Origin: an uncultured Bacilli bacterium | GTDB lineage: Bacteria; Bacillota_I; Bacilli_A; RF39; UBA660 | Reading direction: 5' to 3' | NCBI GenBank assembly: GCA_934102215.1 | Contig: CAKOSH010000005.1 | Location: forward strand, 1 to 64,000 | DNA length: 64,000 nucleotides | In this document: one piece after another, positions 1 through 6,333 of the stretch | Layout of the letters: every line of letters begins with the position of its first letter | Position numbering within the stretch: position 1 is the stretch's first letter | Position numbers and translations under genes: made by a program | The notes under the pieces: generated by a model | Databases searched by the model: none | What the model was told of the DNA's origin: nothing | The model's input: the letters and a program-made list of their open reading frames with translations, nothing else

Positions 1-108
1 ATGTCACTATAAATGTCACTATAAATGTCACTATAAATGTCACTATAAATGTCACTATAAATGTCACTATAAATGTCACTATAAATGTCGTAAGAAATGT
101 CGTAAGAA
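1..108. repeat. 12-bp tandem repeat array (cut by window edge)
   Basis: Seven perfect copies of ATGTCACTATAA occupy 1-84, followed by two copies of a variant, ATGTCGTAAGAA (85-108). The array begins at base 1, so it probably continues to the left. Every unit carries ATG and an in-frame TAA (ATG-TCA-CTA-TAA, or ATG-TCG-TAA in the variant), so the block is a string of three- or two-codon minigenes on this strand. No gene reads through it in the visible part. It may be a variable-number tandem repeat; function unknown. Confidence 0.95.
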
Positions 109-374
109 AGCAACATAAAATAAACATTTCGATAGTAGGGTATCATAATAAAAAATATAATGCAAAAAGGTAAAATTCAATTTTAGCAAATGAAAACTCA
201 ATTTTCTCCTAGAAATTTATGAATTATTCTTTCAATATTGAAATGAAAAATTAATTTTGATATATTTTTTCTCCAATAATTCAATTTTATATATTTTAAA
301 TAAAATGTAAAATTTCATAAAAAAGTAGTGTATTCCTTATTTAGCCCTTATATAAATAGTAGGGGGGGGTAAGC
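109..374. other. AT-rich gap without a recognised gene
   Basis: This stretch separates the tandem repeats from the first small gene. It is rich in A and T runs and I see no convincing reading frame. A TATATAAAT stretch at about 350-357 could be the -10 region of the small gene at 375. A run of eight G residues at 362-369 stands immediately before that gene and is unusual in DNA of this composition. Confidence 0.6.
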
Positions 375-557
375 ATGTATAACGAATTAATTAAAAATAT
401 CTTTAAAAATAAAAATGGTGTAAATAATTTAAAATCAATAATAAATAAAATCATTGATGAAAGAATATATGAAATAGTTATTACTGATACTAGAAAAGAA
501 ATACCTAATATAATGCTTAAAGGTAAAGATATAGTAATTACTGTTTTGACAAAATAA
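375..557 (+). CDS. small hypothetical protein (60 aa)
   Basis: A 60-residue open frame begins with ATG five bases after the A-G8 tract, which would act as a purine-rich ribosome binding site. The protein is soluble-looking and mixed charge, with an N-terminal helix-like half (YNELIKNIF) and a C-terminal beta-like half (YEIVITDT, DIVITVLTK). No family is recognised. It ends just before a hairpin that could terminate both it and the convergent lipoprotein gene. An opposing 85-codon frame covers the same bases but has no good start and overlaps that terminator, so I prefer this strand. Confidence 0.45.
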   Translation: MYNELIKNIFKNKNGVNNLKSIINKIIDERIYEIVITDTRKEIPNIMLKGKDIVITVLTK

Positions 558-584
558 AAAGAATTACTTTTTATATAATTCTTT
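558..584. terminator. bidirectional terminator between convergent genes
   Basis: AAAGAATTA (558-566) pairs with TAATTCTTT (576-584) around a T-rich loop, with T-rich flanks on both strands. It lies between the ends of the 60-aa gene (plus) and the metal-binding lipoprotein gene (minus), overlapping the tail of the latter. Confidence 0.55.
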
Positions 585-1424
585 CTTATAATTATCAATT
601 ACATCATTCATCATTGAAATATAATCTTTATTATCATTTTTTTCTTCTTCTGTAATAGTAAACATACTTTTAATAGGTACTTTTACTATTGAGTTTTCAC
701 TTATAAATTTTTCTTGTCTTTCATTAAGTTCATCATCTTCTAAATAATATACATATTGTATATCTTTTGATTTAACTAACTTTTCAGCTTCTGCATAAGA
801 TTTATCTATTGTTTTATTATTTTCATCAATTGATATAACATTTATATTATATTTAGTTAAGTATTTAAATACTTCATTTGTAGTAAGAATAGTATTATAG
901 TTACCATTTTTACCAATATCATATAATGTAACATCAAGTTCACTTATTTTTTCATTTAAATCTTTATAATTATTTTCTATTTTTTCTTTTACATATACAT
1001 TATCATTATATTCAATTAATCCTGATTTAATATTACTACATAGCATTAAGTAGTTTGATGGGTTTAACCAAATACTTTCATTTTCAAGTTCTCTATTCAT
1101 ACCTTTAGTGGCATCAATAAGACCAAGATTATCATTTCTATTGTATAAGTCTTTTGCTAGATATGCTTCACCTGATACACCACTATATATGAATAATTCA
1201 CCAGTAGCATATTTATCTTTCTTTTTCTCTGTTACTTTATAGTTACTCTTAGAGCCATTAGGATAAACACTATTTATTTTAGCGTAATCACTATATAACA
1301 TATTAGTTGCATATTCAATAGGGTAAGTAGTGACATATAAATATTTGTCACTAAAGTCATCATTTAAACTACATCCTGATAAAATTAAAATACAAATTAA
1401 TAAAATACTAAATATCTTTTTCAT
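564..1424 (-). CDS. ZnuA/AdcA-like metal-binding lipoprotein
   Basis: Predicted extracellular substrate-binding lipoprotein of a zinc/manganese-type ABC transporter (ZnuA-like family). The start at 1424 is chosen because AAGGAGAG precedes it and it gives a clean lipoprotein signal: MKKIFSILL, a hydrophobic core, then the lipobox LSGC. Family-like stretches follow, YVTTYPIEYATNML near the mature N-terminus and a central SIWLNPSNYLML, similar to the HxWLdP region of ZnuA proteins, but the usual histidine is replaced by serine. The acidic C-terminal half has the two-lobe pattern of the family. No permease or ATPase gene is adjacent. It overlaps the end of yidD by 17 bases, so the two are probably one transcript. 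Metal specificity cannot be told; the missing histidine makes zinc binding uncertain. Confidence 0.75.
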   Translation of the reverse strand: MKKIFSILLICILILSGCSLNDDFSDKYLYVTTYPIEYATNMLYSDYAKINSVYPNGSKSNYKVTEKKKDKYATGELFIYSGVSGEAYLAKDLYNRNDNLGLIDATKGMNRELENESIWLNPSNYLMLCSNIKSGLIEYNDNVYVKEKIENNYKDLNEKISELDVTLYDIGKNGNYNTILTTNEVFKYLTKYNINVISIDENNKTIDKSYAEAEKLVKSKDIQYVYYLEDDELNERQEKFISENSIVKVPIKSMFTITEEEKNDNKDYISMMNDVIDNYKKELYKK

Positions 1425-1641
1425 AAATCTCTCCTTTGCGAATAACTGGGTCATAACCAATTTTCCCAAATGGATGACACCTAAATATTCTTTTTATTCC
1501 TTTTTTAATACCCTTTATTCCATATATATTAATACATTCCTTCATATATTCACTACATGTAGGAGTAAATCTACACATTGAGTGACAATGAAGTGGTGTT
1601 ATTTGATATATATCTATCAACTTTATTAATATTTTTTTCAT
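1408..1641 (-). CDS. yidD: membrane protein insertion efficiency factor YidD
   Basis: 77 residues, the usual size for YidD, a small amphipathic membrane-associated protein that assists YidC/Oxa1-dependent insertion of inner-membrane proteins. The family signature is clear: CRFTPTCSEYMKE near residues 23-35, then a conserved KRIFRCHPFGKIGYDPV block near 50-66. The gene normally sits between rnpA and yidC; here those are absent and the gene is instead coupled (17-base overlap) to a downstream metal-binding lipoprotein gene. Confidence 0.93.
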   Translation of the reverse strand: MKKILIKLIDIYQITPLHCHSMCRFTPTCSEYMKECINIYGIKGIKKGIKRIFRCHPFGKIGYDPVIRKGEIYEKDI

Positions 1642-1696
1642 GTATTAATTATATAATAAATTACTATAAAAATAAATATCTTTTTGATATGGTTTA

Positions 1697-1705
1697 TGCT
1701 ATACT
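1697..1705 (+). promoter_or_regulatory. extended -10 promoter of zinc-ribbon genes
   Basis: TGCTATACT forms a textbook extended -10 element 23 bases before the start codon at 1729. The same TGCTATACT occurs before the BspA-like gene at 22350 and before the tRNA-Lys gene, suggesting a favoured vegetative promoter form here. Confidence 0.55.
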
Positions 1706-1728
1706 ATACATATAGAGTAGAGGTGTGT

Positions 1729-2100
1729 ATGAAGTATTGTACTAATTGTGGTAAAAAACTTATTAAAAATTCTAATTATTGTGATGAGTGTGGTACTAAA
1801 GTTATATTAGAAGAAAAAACTGTAAATAATGAAATAATTAATAATGATGGTAATTGGAAATATTATGTACTTGCGAATGTAATATTGATTTTTGGAAATA
1901 TATTTTTAGGATTGGATAATTATGGTTCTATTAGTATGATTGCCGCTTTAGTAATAATTATAACGGCTAAAATTAAGTATCCTAAAGTAACTATTGTTCA
2001 AGTATTATTTTGGGTTGAAATAATTTTTACTTTAATGATATTTATATATGCGATAATTTTAATGATCATGTGTACAAATTTTATTATGAATTGTGGGTGA
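1729..2100 (+). CDS. zinc-ribbon membrane protein, copy 1
   Basis: Starts at ATG 1729 behind AGAGGTG; an upstream in-frame start at 1684 would overlap the promoter and is rejected. The N-terminus is a zinc ribbon (CTNCGKKL...CDECG, two CxxC pairs) of the zinc_ribbon_2 type, followed by a short linker (residues about 30-45) and three hydrophobic segments that look like transmembrane helices. It is the first of two adjacent paralogues: the first 60 bases of the coding region are almost identical to those of the next gene, so a tandem duplication is likely. Function unknown; such proteins are common accessory membrane proteins of Firmicutes. Confidence 0.75.
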   Translation: MKYCTNCGKKLIKNSNYCDECGTKVILEEKTVNNEIINNDGNWKYYVLANVILIFGNIFLGLDNYGSISMIAALVIIITAKIKYPKVTIVQVLFWVEIIFTLMIFIYAIILMIMCTNFIMNCG

Positions 2101-2105
2101 TAAAG

Positions 2106-2528
2106 ATGAACTATTGTACTAATTGTGGTAAAAAACTTATTAAAAATTCTAATTATTGTGATGAATGTGGTAATAAAATAGAAAATGTTAATACAAATAA
2201 TAATGTAAATATTAATACAAATACAAATTCTATTCTTAATGCAAATAATAATGTAGAAAAAACAAATGATAACTCTAAATATTATGTTATAGCTAACGCT
2301 GTATTAGTATTTAGTGGTCTTTTTTTAGAATCAAAAGCATATACTCCTTTTGCATTATTAGCTGCTTTTATAATTATTATTACAGCTAAAATTAAATATC
2401 CTAAAGCAACAACAGTTAATGTGGTATTTTGGATTGAGTTAACGTATTTAATAATGTTTATGGCGTTTATAGTATTTGCATTAGTTGTGTGTAATAGTTG
2501 TGGTGATTCATTTAGAGGTTGTGAGTAA
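2106..2528 (+). CDS. zinc-ribbon membrane protein, copy 2
   Basis: Paralogue of the preceding gene, five bases downstream. The start ATG 2106 follows GGGTGAT; the longer upstream frame from 2070 lies inside copy 1 and is rejected. The ribbon (CTNCGKKL...CDECG) is nearly identical at the DNA level to copy 1, and the shared block ITAKIKYPKAT recurs in the membrane domain. It differs by an Asn/Thr-rich low-complexity linker (NVNTNNNVNINTNTNS) between ribbon and membrane part, and by a short Cys-containing C-terminus. Function unknown. Confidence 0.75.
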   Translation: MNYCTNCGKKLIKNSNYCDECGNKIENVNTNNNVNINTNTNSILNANNNVEKTNDNSKYYVIANAVLVFSGLFLESKAYTPFALLAAFIIIITAKIKYPKATTVNVVFWIELTYLIMFMAFIVFALVVCNSCGDSFRGCE

Positions 2529-2529
2529 T

Positions 2530-3324
2530 ATGAAATATTGTATAAAATGTGGTAGTAAATTAAAAGATAATGAAAAGTTTTGCAATAAATGTGGAGAGAA
2601 GATAAAAAGAAATAAAATCTCTATAAAAGTTGTAATTCTTTCTATTGTAACAATTATTCTTGTAATTGTTGTTTTGCTTGTTACAATAAATTTTGTTAAA
2701 AGAGAGAAAAAACTTAATCAAATAAAGCAAGAAGTTAAAAATAATATATACGATAAAAATAGTGATGTTACATATGTAGATTCTTTTTATTGTAGAAAAT
2801 GTGTTGATAGTTGTGATGGTGCATGTATAAGAAGTGAAGACATTGAAAATTGCATGATATATGAATATGATATAAAAGATAAAGATGCAGAGTATAAAGC
2901 ATATTACATAGATAATAATGGTAATGTTGAATATAAAAATAATAGAGATGTAATGTTAGATATTAAATATGTTAAAGATACTTTTAATAATAAATATAAA
3001 GATTACTATATTGATATTAAGTCTGTAAGCAGTTTTGATTCAAAGAACCTTTATTTTGAAAATGATATCACAGTAGAAATAGTTAATTATGGTAGTTTAA
3101 ATAGAGTATTAACTAAAGAATTATATAATGATATATATAATCTTATTGATAAAGTTTCTTATGTTACTTTAAAGATAAATGATAATGATGAAATAATTTT
3201 TTATAAAGATAATATATCATTAATGAGGGAATCTTCTCATATTGTATTTTATAAGGTTAAACTTAATGATAAAACGTATGAAGAAATAGTGAAGGAAATA
3301 GTTGATAATTATGATAGACACTAA
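2530..3324 (+). CDS. zinc-ribbon, single-pass membrane protein with extracellular domain
   Basis: Start ATG 2530, one base after the previous stop, behind GAGGTTGTGAG. The order is a zinc ribbon (CIKCGSKL...CNKCG, residues 4-25), a single transmembrane helix (about 33-53), then a roughly 200-residue region predicted outside the membrane. That region carries a second Cys cluster (CRKCVDSCDGAC, about residues 84-95), which could bind metal or form disulfides. Third member of a zinc-ribbon run, probably co-transcribed with the two preceding genes. The C-terminal domain is not recognised. Confidence 0.7.
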   Translation: MKYCIKCGSKLKDNEKFCNKCGEKIKRNKISIKVVILSIVTIILVIVVLLVTINFVKREKKLNQIKQEVKNNIYDKNSDVTYVDSFYCRKCVDSCDGACIRSEDIENCMIYEYDIKDKDAEYKAYYIDNNGNVEYKNNRDVMLDIKYVKDTFNNKYKDYYIDIKSVSSFDSKNLYFENDITVEIVNYGSLNRVLTKELYNDIYNLIDKVSYVTLKINDNDEIIFYKDNISLMRESSHIVFYKVKLNDKTYEEIVKEIVDNYDRH

Positions 3325-3997
3325 TGTACCATTATATAGTATATTTATATTTTTATCATTTATATTAAATATAGTTATTATATGTTTACTGAATAAAAAT
3401 AAAGATAAACTTGTTTATTATATGCTTATATATGAAAATATTGGCTTTATATATGGTGGTAAATTATTTACATATTTAGTTAATATAAAAAAGTATGATA
3501 GTTTTAATTTTTTTACTCTTGGTTTTTCATCTTTAGGAAGTTTAATAGGTGGGATATTATTACTTATATTATTTTGTGTTCAATTTAAAAGAAATATAAA
3601 AGAAACATTAAGTTTATTTATAAAACCTATACCACTTATGTATGCAGTTGGTAAGATAGGATGTTTTTTAGTAGGATGTTGTTATGGAATAGAGTATAGT
3701 GGACCTTTTAGTATTGTATATAAATATTCTATGAATGATATAAATGGTATAAGTTTATTTCCAGTACAGATTGTAGAAAGTATAGTTTTTATGATTATAT
3801 TTATTATAACAATTGTTAGAAAAATAGATATTTATAAATTAATATTAATGTGTTCTATATCTAAATTCTTATTAGATTTTTTAAGATTTAAAAATAATAA
3901 TATGATATTAAGTGTAAATCAAATAGGATGTTTATTTATAATAGTAATTTCTTTAATTTTAATATACAAAAGTAATGAAAAGAAAAAACAAATATGA
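3302..3997 (+). CDS. Lgt-like integral membrane protein
   Basis: Resembles prolipoprotein diacylglyceryl transferase (Lgt, PF01790), which transfers diacylglycerol to the lipobox cysteine. About six or seven hydrophobic segments are visible. The family core appears as GKIGCFLVGCCYGIEYSGP (about residues 117-135), then PVQIVES and a late LRF...LSVNQIGC block. True Lgt has an Arg-rich GRIGNF(I/L)NGE motif; here the Cys-rich variant GCFLVGCCYG replaces it, so this may be a divergent paralogue rather than the housekeeping enzyme. The TTG at 3302 is preferred, six bases after AAGGA; ATG 3311 is the alternative. It overlaps the preceding gene by 23 bases. Confidence 0.65.
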   Translation: MIIMIDTNVPLYSIFIFLSFILNIVIICLLNKNKDKLVYYMLIYENIGFIYGGKLFTYLVNIKKYDSFNFFTLGFSSLGSLIGGILLLILFCVQFKRNIKETLSLFIKPIPLMYAVGKIGCFLVGCCYGIEYSGPFSIVYKYSMNDINGISLFPVQIVESIVFMIIFIITIVRKIDIYKLILMCSISKFLLDFLRFKNNNMILSVNQIGCLFIIVISLILIYKSNEKKKQI

Positions 3998-4018
3998 TAT
4001 AATTGACATGTGATAGTT

Positions 4019-4666
4019 ATGAAAAATATATTTAAAAAATTTGGAATTATAATAGAAAATGAAAAGTTATTAAAAGTTGCACTTACTCATTCAAGCTATT
4101 CAAATGAACATAATTGTGATAGTTATGAAAGACTTGAATATTTAGGAGATGCTGTTCTTGAAATAGTTTGTAGCGATTATTTATATAAGAATACAAGTTA
4201 TCCTGAAGGAGAAATGAGTAGACTTAGAAGTCTTTATGTATGTGAAAATGCTTTGTTTGAATATTCTAAAGAGATTAAACTTAAAGATTATATATTACTT
4301 GGTAATGGTATGATGGAAGCAAATAAGACTATAATTGCTGATGTATTTGAGGCTGTTATGGCAGTTATATATTTAGAACAAGGATTAGATACTGTAAAGA
4401 AATTATTTAATGAACTTATTGTTCCTTATATTAAGCATCATGATGATTTCTTAAAAGATTATAAGAGTTTACTTCAAGAGAGTGTTCAAACAGTTAAAAA
4501 GAGTGTTACATATAAATTAATAGATGAAAGTGGGCCTGCTCATAACAAACAATTTAAAGTTGAAGTTATTATTGATGATTTAGTTTATGGAGTTGGAATT
4601 GGTAATTCTAAAAAAGAGGCAGAACAAAATGCAGCTAAAGAAGCATATCAAAAAAGAGCAAAATAG
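4019..4666 (+). CDS. rnc: ribonuclease III
   Basis: Double-strand-specific endoribonuclease for rRNA and mRNA processing, and in type II CRISPR systems the host enzyme that cuts crRNA:tracrRNA duplexes, relevant because such a locus lies in this window. The RNase III domain holds the signature ERLEYLGDAVLE (about residues 37-48) and the second metal-site block ADVFEAVMAVIY; the double-stranded RNA-binding domain is at the C-terminus (about 145-215, ending in KKEAEQNAAKEAYQK). 215 residues is normal. An extended -10 (TGATATAAT, 3995-4003) sits inside the end of the previous gene and would give a very short leader. Followed by smc after one inserted gene, recalling the usual rnc-smc order. Confidence 0.95.
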   Translation: MKNIFKKFGIIIENEKLLKVALTHSSYSNEHNCDSYERLEYLGDAVLEIVCSDYLYKNTSYPEGEMSRLRSLYVCENALFEYSKEIKLKDYILLGNGMMEANKTIIADVFEAVMAVIYLEQGLDTVKKLFNELIVPYIKHHDDFLKDYKSLLQESVQTVKKSVTYKLIDESGPAHNKQFKVEVIIDDLVYGVGIGNSKKEAEQNAAKEAYQKRAK

Positions 4667-4677
4667 GGAGAAAAAAT

Positions 4678-6234
4678 ATGTATATAGATAAGTTGATAAG
4701 AAAGGAAGTTATTACTTTAATTATTTCAGTAGCTATGTTAGTCATTATATTTATTGGTGTTACTTTTGCTAAATTCTTAAGCATTGGTAAAGGTCAAGAT
4801 AATGTTATCAGCATGGGAGACTTAAAAATAAGCTTTTGTAATGATTCAACATGTGATTCAACTTATTCAAATATAGGTCAAGTTATTGGTACAAAAGTAG
4901 TAGATGGAGTATCAACACCAGTGAGTATTTATCCTTATAAAAGTGATGGCTCCGTTTTTAATGAAACACCTTATATATTCAAAATAGAAAACACTGGAAC
5001 ACTTGATTCAACAGTAAAGATTAGATTAAAAGAAGATGCAACATTCACACCAAGTGGAGATTATGCTGATTATGCAAGACTTACTTCAAAATATGCAGAC
5101 CATTTAAAAGTAGCTATAAGAAAAATAATATTATACGAAGATACTGGTTATCAAATTGGCGATGTTGACATGAATGGAATTGTTAATAAAAAAGATGCAA
5201 ATTTAATTTTAGATTCATTACCAACTTTTACTGATTTGCAAAGAAGACTAGCAGATTTTAATAGAGATGGAACAATAAACACGTCTGACTCATCAGACAT
5301 ATATGATATGGTTTACAATAGAGGCACTTCAAATGCATTTGAGAAAATATATACATATACATTTAGTGAACTTGAAGATGGAGTTATATGGAAAAATGAA
5401 ATTATTAAATCAGGAGATTCAGTGGCATATTCTTTATGGCTATATTTAGATGAAACAACACCTAATGATGCTCAAAATACTTTCTTTGTAGGAAATATAG
5501 ATGTTGATGGAGAATTTATTCCTAAAGTAAATCCTGTTTCTTTTTCTACTGATTCATGGGAAACAATTGCTACAGCTGTAAGAGATGGAAACATAAGTAA
5601 ATATAATGTTGGAGATACAAAAGAAATTGACATGGGAACATATGGAACACATACTTTAAGAATAGCAAATACTTCAACACCAAGTGAATGTAGCACAGAA
5701 GGATTTTCACAAAGTGCATGTGGATTTGTACTTGAATTTACTGATGTTATCACTAATCATGTAATGAATAGTGATAGTACAAATGTTGATGGTTGGCCAG
5801 CTTCGAGTATGTATACATTTGTGAATAATGATATATATAATGCATTACCAACTGATTTAAAGGGTATAATTATAAATACAACTGTGGTGTCAGGACATGG
5901 AAAAACAAGTGGTGAAGCAAATTTATCATCAACTGACAAATTATACTTGTTAAGCACTGCTGAGATATGGGCACAAGGCAGTTCTAATAAAATAAATTAT
6001 GATACAGCAAGAGATGTTACTAGACAATTAGATTTTTATGCAAACAATGGAGTTACTACTAGTAATTATAATAATGTAATAAAGAAAAATAACAATAACG
6101 TTGCTGAATGGTGGCTTCGTACATCTAATTCAGGAAGTAATCTTAATTTCTATGGCGTTGGAAGTGCAGGTGCTTACTCAATTAATGATGCTAGTTATTC
6201 AAGTGGTGTCTCACCAGCATTCAGAATCGGCTAA
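4678..6234 (+). CDS. TasA/CalY-like secreted protein with dockerin-like insert
   Basis: 518-residue surface protein, start ATG 4678 behind GGGAG. The N-terminus (about 12-35) is a signal helix ending in TFAKFLS, the form processed by SipW-type peptidases in TasA/camelysin-like fibre proteins. A TasA-like beta region follows (ENTGTLDSTVKIRL near 104-117). Inside it, residues about 160-213 look like a type I dockerin: two EF-hand-type loops, DVDMNGIVNKKD (162-173) and DFNRDGTINTSD (193-204), with flanking helices. The C-terminal part (about 290-518) ends in the WWLRTS...GVSPAFRIG pattern of DUF6273-type domains. It lies between rnc and smc. A partner cohesin was not found in the window. Confidence 0.75.
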   Translation: MYIDKLIRKEVITLIISVAMLVIIFIGVTFAKFLSIGKGQDNVISMGDLKISFCNDSTCDSTYSNIGQVIGTKVVDGVSTPVSIYPYKSDGSVFNETPYIFKIENTGTLDSTVKIRLKEDATFTPSGDYADYARLTSKYADHLKVAIRKIILYEDTGYQIGDVDMNGIVNKKDANLILDSLPTFTDLQRRLADFNRDGTINTSDSSDIYDMVYNRGTSNAFEKIYTYTFSELEDGVIWKNEIIKSGDSVAYSLWLYLDETTPNDAQNTFFVGNIDVDGEFIPKVNPVSFSTDSWETIATAVRDGNISKYNVGDTKEIDMGTYGTHTLRIANTSTPSECSTEGFSQSACGFVLEFTDVITNHVMNSDSTNVDGWPASSMYTFVNNDIYNALPTDLKGIIINTTVVSGHGKTSGEANLSSTDKLYLLSTAEIWAQGSSNKINYDTARDVTRQLDFYANNGVTTSNYNNVIKKNNNNVAEWWLRTSNSGSNLNFYGVGSAGAYSINDASYSSGVSPAFRIG

Positions 6235-6250
6235 ACTATACGTTTTTATG

Positions 6251-6278
6251 GGAATTGTGTAAACAATTTCTTTTTTTT
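6251..6278 (+). terminator. rho-independent terminator
   Basis: GGAATTGT (6251-6258) and ACAATTTC (6263-6270) form an eight-pair stem with one G-T wobble, followed by eight T residues. Ends the transcript of the dockerin-containing gene. The smc promoter (TGATATAAT, 6291-6299) begins 12 bases later. Confidence 0.8.
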
Positions 6279-6333
6279 AGATTTTGTTTATGATATAATT
6301 AAATGGTAATTAAAATAGAAGTGGTGAATAAAT

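Noticed and set aside
341..598. 85-codon minus frame over the 60-aa gene
   Set aside because: No ribosome site, overlaps the terminator and the end of the lipoprotein gene, while the plus frame has a purine-rich site.
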